Below, in pieces: positions 1 through 7,660 of a stretch of 64,000 nt of DNA. The notes beneath the pieces were generated by a model. It was not told where the DNA came from, searched no databases, and saw only the letters and a program-made list of their open reading frames with translations. Source of the DNA: JAGQRJ01 sp041402045 (GTDB taxonomy: Bacteria; Planctomycetota; J058); NCBI GenBank assembly GCA_041402045.1, contig JAWKSZ010000030.1, positions 1-64,000 on the forward strand. Direction: 5' to 3'. The position numbers and the translations under genes were made by a program. Every line of letters starts with the position of its first letter. Position 1 is the first letter of the stretch.

Positions 1-1220
1 GGGAGGATCTCGAGCACCACCAGCTCTGGCTCGTAGGCGAGCCCGGGGGGGTAGTCGGGGAGGTTCCGCGTGGCCCCGTCGCTGACCCCCACGGTCAAGG
101 CTTCGAGCTCGTCCAACTGTCCCCAGCCCGACCACCCGTAGGCGATCGCCTCCACCGGCTCGTCGGTCTCGGCCGCGAGCAGGCGCTCCACACGCTGGTG
201 GTAGTGATCGTCCAGGGACACCTGGATCGCCTCGACGTAGCTGTCCCCTACCACGAGCAGCCGCCGGGCTCCCTCGGGGTTCTCCAGGGTGTGTTCGTCG
301 TCGAACCACCCCTGCGCGTTCCAGCGGATCGAGACCGGCTCGTCGAATTCGGGTTCGGAGTAGTACCAGCCGAGGTAGCTCGCCCTGCCCCCCGGCATGT
401 GGAACGTGTTCTCCGGCGACGGGAGCACGCGGCGGGCGTAGGTGTTGGGCACGACGTGCAGGATCAGCTCGCCGCACAAATACAGCGAGGCGACTGCGAC
501 GAAGGGGCTCACGAGGCGCAGGATTCGGCGCTGGACCTTGCGACGCTCGCTGCGCTCGACCTCCCCCAGCCCCCGAACCAGGGCCACCCACGCGACCCCC
601 AGGGCCGCCACGATCCCCGCCGAGACCGGGAAACTCGCTTCCCAACTGCTGCCGCGCACCAGCTCGGGGACGTTCGCGAGCACGACGGTCCACCCGCACG
701 CGACCCTCCGCAGCCGGGAGGTGGAGCTCCGCGAGCGCCAGCGAGCGGTGGCCTCCCAGTAGAGCGGCGCGAGCAGGCCCAGCTTGAGGGTGGAGGCGAA
801 CTGTCCCTGCGCCCAGGCCGCGATCGAGATCGCGCCGGCGCCCAGCAGCGCGAGCCACACCAGCGCAGGCCCCCCCGGGAGCTCTCGCTCGGCGCGGAGC
901 GAGCGCGCCGAAGCGACCCCCGCCGCGGCGGCGGCGCACAGCCCCCACTCCCACACCGAGCCCGAGCGCACGGCGCCGAGGGCGAGCGCTCCCAAGACGA
1001 GGGGGGCCCAGGAGCGGGACGCGGCGCCCGCGCTGGGGAGCGCGCCCACCAGCCCCAAGGGTCCCAGCAGCAGGCCCAAGACGATCAGCTCGATCTGGAT
1101 CCCGCCGCAGGCCTTCTGCCACACCGCGACCCCAAGCAGGCCTGCGAGCAGGAGTCCGCTGGCAATGCGCCGGTACGGGGGCTCAGCCTTGTGAGTCGGG
1201 GGGTGCGGGTCGTCGGTCAC
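1..1220 (-). CDS. Multi-TM membrane protein with C-terminal SGNH/GDSL-type hydrolase domain (partial)
   Basis: The reading frame is open from a GTG at 1220 to the left edge of the window, so the C-terminus is missing. A GAGGG lies about 6 bases before the GTG and a TATACT box lies at 1254-1249. The first ~260 residues are largely hydrophobic and hold about seven predicted membrane helices. A soluble part follows, with the motif VVGDSYVEAIQ; GDS is the first catalytic block of SGNH hydrolases. Proteins of this layout act at the outer membrane face, often as acyl- or acetyl-esterases or transferases on surface polysaccharides, and the following glycosyltransferase and methyltransferases fit such a role. 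The later Asp-His block lies outside the window, so catalysis cannot be checked. Large + strand ORFs here are shadows. Confidence 0.72.
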   Translation of the reverse strand, partial: MTDDPHPPTHKAEPPYRRIASGLLLAGLLGVAVWQKACGGIQIELIVLGLLLGPLGLVGALPSAGAASRSWAPLVLGALALGAVRSGSVWEWGLCAAAAAGVASARSLRAERELPGGPALVWLALLGAGAISIAAWAQGQFASTLKLGLLAPLYWEATARWRSRSSTSRLRRVACGWTVVLANVPELVRGSSWEASFPVSAGIVAALGVAWVALVRGLGEVERSERRKVQRRILRLVSPFVAVASLYLCGELILHVVPNTYARRVLPSPENTFHMPGGRASYLGWYYSEPEFDEPVSIRWNAQGWFDDEHTLENPEGARRLLVVGDSYVEAIQVSLDDHYHQRVERLLAAETDEPVEAIAYGWSGWGQLDELEALTVGVSDGATRNLPDYPPGLAYEPELVVLEIL

Positions 1221-1248
1221 GGTGTCCCTCGGCTGGTCACGCGCAGCG

Positions 1249-1254
1249 AGTATA
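1249..1254 (-). promoter_or_regulatory. Putative -10 box TATACT
   Basis: TATACT on the minus strand, about 28 bases before the GTG of the SGNH membrane protein. The same TATA(C/G)T hexamer recurs before several genes of this otherwise very GC-rich window. No clear -35 box. Confidence 0.35.
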
Positions 1255-1291
1255 CAGGCCGCGCTCGGCTGGTTTCGCGGGAGCCCGCCTC

Positions 1292-2233
1292 TCAGCGCGG
1301 CTCGGGCGGGTGCAGCCGCGAGCCGGGGAACAGCCCGACCCGGGAATGAATGTAGGCCTGCGCCGCTTGCCCGATCAGGAGGAACATGGTCCCGAGCATG
1401 ATCACGGCCAGGAGGAAGCCGTTCGCGCTGGCTTGGATCACGCCGTAGGCCGTGCCCGCGATCCCCACCAGGAACGCCAGGATCACGAAGGGCAAGAACA
1501 GCTTCAGCGGGTTGTAGACCGCGATCAACTGGAACAGGTACTGCATGGTGCGCAGCACGTCGCGGGTGCGCACGTGGCTGCGCCCGACCCGCACGTCGTA
1601 GGGCATGGGCGTGTTGGTCACCACGTAGCCGCTCATGATCGAGGACAGGGTCAAGGACGTGGTGAAGCTGAACCCCAGGCACAGGTCGCCGCGCAGGGTG
1701 TCTAGCAGCTCGCGGCGGAAGATTCGGAGCCCGCTGTTGGCGTCGGGCACGCGCTGTCCGGTCACGTACTGGCACAGCCAGCGATACACGTGGCGCTTGG
1801 ACCACAGGCGCTGGAAGTTCTTGCCCGTGCGCTGCCCGATCGCGTGGTCTGCGCCCTTGGCGATCATGTCGTAGAGCTCGATCAGGACCTCCGGCGAGTA
1901 GGTCCCGTCGGCGTCGATCATGGCCAGCAGCTCGCCCTTGGCGGCGGTGTAGCCGCGGATCAGGGAGTGGCCGTAGCCCAGGTTCACCGGGTTCTCGATC
2001 AGCCGCACCCCGGGGACCGAGCGCACCTTGTCGGCGGTGTCGTCCTTGCTGCCGTCGTTGACCACCACGACCTCGGTGGGGATCGGCAGGCGCTCGAGCA
2101 CGCCCAGGAGGTTCTGCAGCACGGGCACGATCGCGCGCCCCTCGTTGTAGGCAGGGACCACGACCGAGAGCAGGGGCAGCGCGGAGGCGGCGCGGCGGCT
2201 CGAGTCCGCGGGGAGTGTGGCGACGTCGCTCAT
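1292..2233 (-). CDS. GT2 family glycosyltransferase, polyprenyl-phosphate type
   Basis: Protein of 313 residues with an N-terminal GT-A fold. The family start motif VVVPAYNEG lies near residue 25, VNDGS near 60, and the metal-binding DAD(G) near 107. The C-terminal third has two hydrophobic segments, as in dolichol-phosphate-mannose synthase and GtrB-like enzymes, which load a sugar from a nucleotide donor onto undecaprenyl phosphate. The product could feed the GT-C-like proteins at 7657-11234. The ATG follows a GAGGT. The gene lies 7 bases downstream of the methyltransferase at 2241-2915 and is probably co-transcribed with it. Family assignment is firm; the sugar is unknown. Confidence 0.88.
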   Translation of the reverse strand: MSDVATLPADSSRRAASALPLLSVVVPAYNEGRAIVPVLQNLLGVLERLPIPTEVVVVNDGSKDDTADKVRSVPGVRLIENPVNLGYGHSLIRGYTAAKGELLAMIDADGTYSPEVLIELYDMIAKGADHAIGQRTGKNFQRLWSKRHVYRWLCQYVTGQRVPDANSGLRIFRRELLDTLRGDLCLGFSFTTSLTLSSIMSGYVVTNTPMPYDVRVGRSHVRTRDVLRTMQYLFQLIAVYNPLKLFLPFVILAFLVGIAGTAYGVIQASANGFLLAVIMLGTMFLLIGQAAQAYIHSRVGLFPGSRLHPPEPR

Positions 2234-2240
2234 GGAGACC

Positions 2241-2915
2241 TCAGCTGCGCTCGGCGACGCAGTACATCTGCTGCGCGAACGGCCGGAAGGGGAGCTTCAG
2301 ATACAGCCGGACCATCCACGGCCACTTGGGCTTCGACGAGCGGAAGTCGCCGGGAATGAACCGGGGCAGCATGCGCAGAATCGAGAAGCCCCGCGCCTGC
2401 AGCCAGTGCGACAGGCTCCAGTCGGTGAACACCGTGCGGTGGGTGTAGTCGTCGAAGTACTCGCGGGCGCAGAGCCGGTAGTTGGGCTGCATGATGATGA
2501 TCCGCCCCCCGGGGCGGAGCACGCGGTGGACCTCGCCGATCGTCTGCTCGAACTCCTCGCGGGTCAGGTGCTCGAAGATGTTGCTCGCGAACACCACGTC
2601 CAGCGAGCCGTCCTCGAACATGTCGAGCTTGGTGCACGCGCCGACGTGGGTCGTGACCCCGGGCTCGGCGTAGTTCTTGATCCGCTCGTCGAGGTCGAGG
2701 GCGTGGCGCTCCTGGGCCTGGACGTGGTTCACGAAGTAGCAGTAGCCGGCGCCGATATCGAGCAGCCGCGACCCCGGGGGGACGTCCTTCTGGATCTCGG
2801 CGGCGAGCTCCTTCCACACCGCCGCGCGGGCCGGGTCGTAGGCGAAGTGCGCCGACCAGTAACCGTCGTCGGTGCCGGGGGCCGGAGCCGAGTTGGAGGG
2901 CGTGGGCGCGCTCAA
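2241..2915 (-). CDS. Class I SAM-dependent methyltransferase
   Basis: The chosen start is TTG at 2915, because AGGAGG lies 4 bases before it; an ATG 20 codons further upstream has no such signal. The 224-residue protein has the SAM-binding motif LLDIGAGYCYF, followed by ALDLDERI (acidic loop) and FASNIFEHLT, then VLRPGGR, the usual class I order. It resembles methyltransferases found among glycosyltransferases in polysaccharide loci and may methylate a sugar or a lipid-linked intermediate. The substrate cannot be read from the sequence. Confidence 0.85.
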   Translation of the reverse strand: MSAPTPSNSAPAPGTDDGYWSAHFAYDPARAAVWKELAAEIQKDVPPGSRLLDIGAGYCYFVNHVQAQERHALDLDERIKNYAEPGVTTHVGACTKLDMFEDGSLDVVFASNIFEHLTREEFEQTIGEVHRVLRPGGRIIIMQPNYRLCAREYFDDYTHRTVFTDWSLSHWLQARGFSILRMLPRFIPGDFRSSKPKWPWMVRLYLKLPFRPFAQQMYCVAERS

Positions 2916-2997
2916 GGTGCCTCCTGGTCGGTGGGCGGGCCAGGGGACGGCCCGCGGAGGCGGACATTGAACCACACCGGCGGCCCCTGACCACGCC

Positions 2998-3816
2998 TCA
3001 GTCGGGGGAGCTGGGCTCCTCGGGGCGGGTGCCGACCACGGTCCAGCTATAGCCCCGGCGGTGGTGGATCGCGAGGTCGGTGAACCCCGCCCGCGCCAGG
3101 AGGTCGAGGGCCTCCTCGCGGCGGTAGTACTTGGCGTAGGCCGGGTTGAGCTGGTCGTAGATCGTGAGCATGCGCAGGCTCGGGCTGAGCTTGGCGATAT
3201 GCCCGCGCATGTAGTCCTTGAGCGGCAGCGGCAGGCGCTTGGCGAGGCTGGCGTAGAGCGAGAGCGAAGGCGTCAGGCCCCAGCACAGGGCGATCAGGAG
3301 GGGGTCGGGGAGGCGGGGGGTGACGAGTCGCAGCGGGCGCACGACGTCCAGGTAGAGCTCGTTGCCCTCGGCTCCATAGAGCCAGAGCACGACCTTGCCC
3401 CCCGGTCGCAAAGCCGCGTACGCAGCGCGCATGACGGGATCTGGCTCAGGGATGTGATGCACGACGCCCAGGGAGACCACGAAGTCCAGGTCTCCGTTCG
3501 GAGGCAGTTGGTCCCCCGGAGCCTGGAGGATCTCGACGTGCTCCAGGTGCCGCGTGTTACGGCGCAGGACCTCCACCGCGGCGGAGGGCTCGACGGCCAG
3601 GATCGAGCCAGCGCCGGCCTCGGCGAGCATGTTCACGATGCGTCCGGTGCCGCTGCCTATGTCGGCGACCCGTGCGCCCTGGAACGCCTCCACCGGGATC
3701 AGGGGCCCCACGATGTCCGCGAACCCCTCCAGAGAGGCGTAGTAGCCCACGTTCTCCGTGTAGCGCGTCCACTGCGCTCCGAAGTCCCGGATCGTCTTCG
3801 CCCCGACGGCGTCCAT
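2998..3816 (-). CDS. Class I SAM-dependent methyltransferase, UbiE-like
   Basis: Protein of 272 residues. SAM motif VADIGSGTGRIV near residue 49, acidic loop AVEPS near 75, VVSLGVVHHIPEPD near 112 and LRPGGKVVLWL near 138. The C-terminal third carries a hydrophobic helix and a lid-like region. The ATG follows GGAGGG and lies about 22 bases after a TATAGT box, so this is probably the first gene of a leftward transcript continuing into the next methyltransferase and GT2. A role in glycan or lipid methylation is inferred from the neighbours only. Confidence 0.84.
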   Translation of the reverse strand: MDAVGAKTIRDFGAQWTRYTENVGYYASLEGFADIVGPLIPVEAFQGARVADIGSGTGRIVNMLAEAGAGSILAVEPSAAVEVLRRNTRHLEHVEILQAPGDQLPPNGDLDFVVSLGVVHHIPEPDPVMRAAYAALRPGGKVVLWLYGAEGNELYLDVVRPLRLVTPRLPDPLLIALCWGLTPSLSLYASLAKRLPLPLKDYMRGHIAKLSPSLRMLTIYDQLNPAYAKYYRREEALDLLARAGFTDLAIHHRRGYSWTVVGTRPEEPSSPD

Positions 3817-3838
3817 GGCCCTCCACTCCCGGAGGAGG

Positions 3839-3844
3839 ACTATA
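3839..3844 (-). promoter_or_regulatory. Putative -10 box TATAGT
   Basis: TATAGT on the minus strand, 22 bases before the ATG of the UbiE-like methyltransferase. It lies in the short divergent gap towards the SDR gene at 3946. Confidence 0.35.
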
Positions 3845-3945
3845 GCAGCCGGTCAGGAGCGTCCCGCAAGCTTCCTCGGGGAACTCTCCGCCTTGGCGCG
3901 TCTGCCCGGCGCGGCGTGCTAGCCTCCCCGCCGTCAGGAGGCAGC

Positions 3946-4929
3946 GTGGCGCGCTTCGTCGTGATCGGCAGCAATTCGTTCTCGGGGTCGCACTTCGTCG
4001 ACTACCTGCTCGAGCAGGGTGAGGAGGTGCTCGGGGTCAGCCGCTCGCCGGAGCCGCACCCGGTGTTCCTGCCCTACACCCGCCACGCGCGCGGCTTCAG
4101 CTTCCACCAGCTCGACCTGAACCAGGACCTGGACGCGATCCTGGAGCTGATCGAGGGCGTCCGCAGCCCGTTCGTGGTGAACTTCGCCGCGCAGAGCATG
4201 GTCGCCCAGAGCTGGGAGCACCCCGAGCACTGGTTCCAGACCAACGTGGTGTCCACGGTCAAGCTCCACGACCGCCTGCGCCGACTGCCCTTCCTCGAGC
4301 GCTATGTCCATATCTCGACCCCCGAGGTCTACGGGTCCTGCGAGGGCCTGGTCACCGAGGACGCGCCCTACAACCCCAGCACCCCCTACGCGGTGAGCCG
4401 CGCCGCGGCGGACCTGAGCCTGGAGTCCTTCCGCAAGAACTACGGGTTCCCCGTGGTCTACACCCGGGCGGCCAACGTGTTCGGGCCCGGGCAGCAGCTC
4501 TACCGGATCGTGCCCCGGGCTGCGCTCTGTCCGCTCGTCGGCGAGACCCTCGAGCTCCACGGCGGCGGCCACTCGGTGCGCTCGTTCATTCACATTCGCG
4601 ACGTGGCCGAGGGGACCTACCTCGCCGCGACCCAGGGCACCCCGGGGTCGGTCTACCACCTCTCTACCGACCGCCACGTCTCGATCCGCCAGGTGGTCGA
4701 GGCGGTGCTCGCCGAGCTCGGCGCCGACTTCGACGAGGTCGTGAAGGTCGTCGACGACCGCCCGGGCAAGGACGCGGCCTACCTGCTCGACAGCTCGCGG
4801 GCCACGCGCGAGCTGGGCTGGGAGCCGAAGCTCAGCTTCGAGGACGGGGTGCGGGACGTGGTGAAGTGGATGCGCGAGAACCTGGACGCGATCCGCGCGC
4901 AGCCGCGGGCCTACGTGCACAAGCCGTGA
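3946..4929 (+). CDS. NAD-dependent epimerase/dehydratase (extended SDR)
   Basis: The start is GTG at 3946, preceded by CAGGAGG; the frame is open far upstream but only as a shadow of other genes. The 327-residue protein begins with the Rossmann motif GSNSFSG (residues 7-13). The active-site tyrosine lies in the block YAVSR near residues 148-152. Most dTDP-glucose 4,6-dehydratase-like enzymes have YxxxK there; here the lysine is arginine. From memory, relatives with the neighbouring sequence TRAANVFGPGQQLYRI share this arginine, so it may be a subfamily trait. It probably makes or modifies a nucleotide sugar for the glycan locus. Its stop overlaps the next GTG by 4 bp. Confidence 0.87.
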   Translation: MARFVVIGSNSFSGSHFVDYLLEQGEEVLGVSRSPEPHPVFLPYTRHARGFSFHQLDLNQDLDAILELIEGVRSPFVVNFAAQSMVAQSWEHPEHWFQTNVVSTVKLHDRLRRLPFLERYVHISTPEVYGSCEGLVTEDAPYNPSTPYAVSRAAADLSLESFRKNYGFPVVYTRAANVFGPGQQLYRIVPRAALCPLVGETLELHGGGHSVRSFIHIRDVAEGTYLAATQGTPGSVYHLSTDRHVSIRQVVEAVLAELGADFDEVVKVVDDRPGKDAAYLLDSSRATRELGWEPKLSFEDGVRDVVKWMRENLDAIRAQPRAYVHKP

Positions 4930-5543
4930 GCGCCCCCGTGCGGATCGGCCTCGACTTCGACAACACGATCGCGATCTACGACCGCGTGTTCCACCGCCAC
5001 GCCCAGGAGCTGGGCATGCCCGCCGACGTGCCCGCGACCAAGCACGCGGTGCGCGCCTGGTTCTGGTCGCAGCCCGACGGAAACACCCCCTGGACCGAGC
5101 TCCAGGGCCTGGTCTACGGGACCAAGCTCCTGGAGGCCGAGCTCGGCCCCGGGCTCGAGGCCTTCCTCCGCGCCTGTCAGGAGCGGGGGGTCGCGGTCTC
5201 GGTGATCAGCCACAAGACCCAGTTCCCGGCGCTCGGCCCGAAGCACGACCTGCGCCAGGCGGCCCGAGAGTTCCTCGCGGCCCGCGGGATCGTGGGCGAG
5301 CTGGGGGTCGACCCGGCGCGGGTGTTCTTCAACGACACCCGCGCGGAGAAGGTCGCGCGGGTCGCCAGCGAAGGCTGCGCGGCGTTCGTAGACGACCTCC
5401 CCGGGGTGTTCACCGAGCCCGGGTTCCCCACCGCAGCCCAGCGCCTGCTCCTCGACCGCGGCGGCGAGGTCGAGGACGTGCCCCCAGGGGTGGTCCCTTG
5501 CCGCGACTTCCAGGCGGTTGCCGCGGCGATCTGGGGCGACTGA
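4926..5543 (+). CDS. HAD-superfamily hydrolase
   Basis: Protein of 205 residues starting at a GTG that overlaps the SDR stop (GTGA), so the pair is translationally coupled. The motif GLDFDNT at residues 8-14 supplies the two HAD aspartates (D10 nucleophile, D12 acid/base). VISHKT fits motif II and the later FVDD segment fits the acidic motif. It is likely a phosphatase or phosphotransferase on a sugar intermediate produced with the SDR. The substrate is unknown. Confidence 0.8.
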   Translation: MSAPVRIGLDFDNTIAIYDRVFHRHAQELGMPADVPATKHAVRAWFWSQPDGNTPWTELQGLVYGTKLLEAELGPGLEAFLRACQERGVAVSVISHKTQFPALGPKHDLRQAAREFLAARGIVGELGVDPARVFFNDTRAEKVARVASEGCAAFVDDLPGVFTEPGFPTAAQRLLLDRGGEVEDVPPGVVPCRDFQAVAAAIWGD

Positions 5544-5550
5544 GCCGGGC

Positions 5551-6525
5551 TCAGGCTCCTTGCCAGGCGCCGCAGAAGCGGCGGAAGAAGCAGCGCATGA
5601 CGTGGGCGATCCCCTCCGGGGTCACGCTGCGCCGGTCGGCCTGGAAGTAGTCGTTGCCGCTGTGGCAGATCACCTCGTAGGAGCCGAAGTAGTCCACGTG
5701 GTCGTGGTTGTGCACGACCTCGTCGGCGGCCGCGCGCAGCGCGGACTTGCTGTAGACCGTAGAGGTCAGCACGTGCCGTGGCTCCGCCGTGGCTACGAGG
5801 GACACCGGGGAGATCGTGAAGATCACCTTGCACGCGGGGTTGATCCCGGCGAGCAGCGCGAGGAAGCGCTCCAGGTCCGCGATCAGCTCGGACACGGTGA
5901 AGTTCTTGAAGGCGTAGCGCGCCGGGTCGAACTGGCCGTGGGGGCACCCCGGGCACGCGGGGAACACGGCGCCGTCCTCCCGCGACTCCCAGGTCTCGGT
6001 GAGCCCCAGGGTGAACACGAACACCTCGCAGCTCCGGAACAGCTCGCGCACCGCCGCCAGGTGCTGCGCGCGGTCGGCCTCCGCCTCGGCGCGGCTGGCG
6101 AAGCCGTTGGGGTGGATCTGGGGGCGGAACGGGTCACGCCAGCCCCGGCCGTGCTCCCACAGCGGCTCGCGGGGGACGAAGCTGCCCTCGGCGCGCTCGA
6201 CGAGCTGCACGAGCTGGCGCGGGGTGTAGACGTTGCCGTAGCGCGCGGAGTAGACCCCGTAGTTCGCCCGCCGTCGGGCCTGCGGGTCGAGCTCGGCGGG
6301 GCCGGGCTCGGTCACGAGGTAGGTGAACCCGCGCTCGCGCAGGGCCAGCGCAATGTTCGAGGCGAAGCACGACCCCGCGGTCGCGATCCGGGTCTCGGGC
6401 GCGATCGAGAAGGGCGCGTCCTCGCCGGCGTGGGGGTCGAGCTCGCCCCGGGGCACGTCGGCCACGGCGTGCCGCCACCAGGCGTGGGGGGGGGAGCCCT
6501 TGTAGGGACAGTCGAGGTCGCTCAC
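5551..6525 (-). CDS. GSCFA domain-containing protein
   Basis: The start is GTG at 6525; a longer frame to 6813 runs through the promoter region. The 324-residue protein carries the family-naming motif G-S-C-F-A at residues 51-55, followed by the conserved TLGLTETWE and TISPVSL segments. GSCFA proteins (PF08885) are distant SGNH-hydrolase relatives with no settled function, and are common near polysaccharide genes. The start lies exactly 6 bases after a TACACT box, which implies a leaderless mRNA. It is convergent with the HAD gene, with 7 bases between the stops. Confidence 0.87.
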   Translation of the reverse strand: MSDLDCPYKGSPPHAWWRHAVADVPRGELDPHAGEDAPFSIAPETRIATAGSCFASNIALALRERGFTYLVTEPGPAELDPQARRRANYGVYSARYGNVYTPRQLVQLVERAEGSFVPREPLWEHGRGWRDPFRPQIHPNGFASRAEAEADRAQHLAAVRELFRSCEVFVFTLGLTETWESREDGAVFPACPGCPHGQFDPARYAFKNFTVSELIADLERFLALLAGINPACKVIFTISPVSLVATAEPRHVLTSTVYSKSALRAAADEVVHNHDHVDYFGSYEVICHSGNDYFQADRRSVTPEGIAHVMRCFFRRFCGAWQGA

Positions 6526-6531
6526 GGCGCG

Positions 6532-6537
6532 AGTGTA
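6532..6537 (-). promoter_or_regulatory. Putative -10 box of a leaderless promoter (TACACT-N6-GTG)
   Basis: TACACT on the minus strand, 6 bases before the GTG of the GSCFA gene. The expected transcript start coincides with the start codon and no ribosome binding site fits in the gap. The same TAnnnT-N6/7-start geometry precedes four other genes in this window. Confidence 0.4.
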
Positions 6538-6611
6538 GCGGCAGCGTGCTTGGAGCGTCCAGACGCAGCCCCGCGCTGAACGCGCGCTGCGGTCCGCCCT
6601 GCCCCCTGGGG

Positions 6612-6617
6612 TATACT
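6612..6617 (+). promoter_or_regulatory. Putative -10 box TATACT
   Basis: TATACT about 60 bases before the GTG of the APH-type kinase. It would drive the four-gene set 6677-12298. No convincing -35 box at 17-18 bases upstream. Confidence 0.35.
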
Positions 6618-6676
6618 TCGGCCCGCGCCGAGCGGGGTCCAGACCCCACGCGCGAACCCGCAGGAGCCGAGATCCC

Positions 6677-7660
6677 GTGATCGTTGCCGACGAACTGCCG
6701 CTGATCGTGCAGGCGCTCAGCGGCGAAGAACCCCGGGAGGTCGTGCGCCTCCCCGGGAGCGGCAACAACCTGGTCGCCCGGGTCGTGTTCGCGGACCGCA
6801 CGGCGATCGCCAAGGCCTACTTCCACAGCGAGGGCGACCCCCGGGATCGCGCGCGCCAGGAATACGGGTTCCTGACCCACCTCGAGCGCGCCGGCGTCTC
6901 CGGGGTCCCCCGCCCGCTGGCCGCGACCTTCGAGCAGCGGGTCGCGCTCTACAGCGATCACCCGGGCGAGGTCGCGAGCGCCGAGAGCCTGACAGCCGCG
7001 GACGTGGACGCCTTGGTCGAGCTCCTGGGCGCGCTGCACGACGCGCGCGAGATCCCTGGCGCCGAGGCGCTCCCCCTCGCCTCCGAGGCGACCTTCAGCC
7101 CTGGCGAGCTCCTGACCCTGTTGGAGGCGCGGCGCAGCCGGCTCCTGCGCGGGATCGAAGCCGACCCGATCGGCCAGCGCGCCCAGGCGTTCCTCGAGGG
7201 CCCGGTGCGCGACCGCCTGCAGCGCCTCGAGCGCACCCTCTGCGACTGCCTCGATCTCCCCTTGCCGCGCGCGGAGTGGACCCTCAGCCCCTCGGACCTC
7301 GGCTTCCACAACGCCCTGCGCAGCGACGCAGGCTGGGTGTTCGTCGACTTCGAGTACGCCGGCTGGGACGACCCGGCGAAAGCCCTGGCCGACGGCTGCC
7401 TGACCCCGCGGGTGCCCCTCTCGCCGGGGCTCGCGCGGCGCTTCCTGGAGCGCGGGCTCGCCCGCTACGCCCAACCGGCCCTGGCCGAGCGCCTCGAGCG
7501 CCTGTTCCCCTGCTGGGCGCTCAAGTGGAGCCTGATCCTGCTCAACGAGTTCTCGCCGGTGGCGCGCCAGCGTCGGCTCTACGGCGGCTTCGAGGGCCCC
7601 GACCCCCGCCCACTGCAGCTCGAGCGCGCCGCGCAGGCCCTGGAGCGCGAGCTTCCGTGA
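6677..7660 (+). CDS. Aminoglycoside-phosphotransferase-family kinase
   Basis: Protein of 327 residues starting at GTG 6677 with AGGAG ten bases upstream. The catalytic block reads SPSDLGFHN near residue 204, a variant of the HGDxxxxN loop in which His-Gly is replaced. VFVDFEYAGWDDP near residue 221 gives the metal-binding Asp of the DFE motif. APH/choline-kinase-fold enzymes phosphorylate small hydroxylated substrates. In a glycan locus the target may be a sugar or a lipid-linked precursor rather than an antibiotic. It overlaps the next gene by 4 bp. The altered HGD block makes the exact chemistry uncertain. Confidence 0.75.
   Translation: MIVADELPLIVQALSGEEPREVVRLPGSGNNLVARVVFADRTAIAKAYFHSEGDPRDRARQEYGFLTHLERAGVSGVPRPLAATFEQRVALYSDHPGEVASAESLTAADVDALVELLGALHDAREIPGAEALPLASEATFSPGELLTLLEARRSRLLRGIEADPIGQRAQAFLEGPVRDRLQRLERTLCDCLDLPLPRAEWTLSPSDLGFHNALRSDAGWVFVDFEYAGWDDPAKALADGCLTPRVPLSPGLARRFLERGLARYAQPALAERLERLFPCWALKWSLILLNEFSPVARQRRLYGGFEGPDPRPLQLERAAQALERELP

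Noticed and set aside
3061..4929. A 622-residue SDR start at 3061
   Set aside because: The upstream part is the antisense of the UbiE-like methyltransferase; GTG 3946 has CAGGAGG and begins the Rossmann fold.
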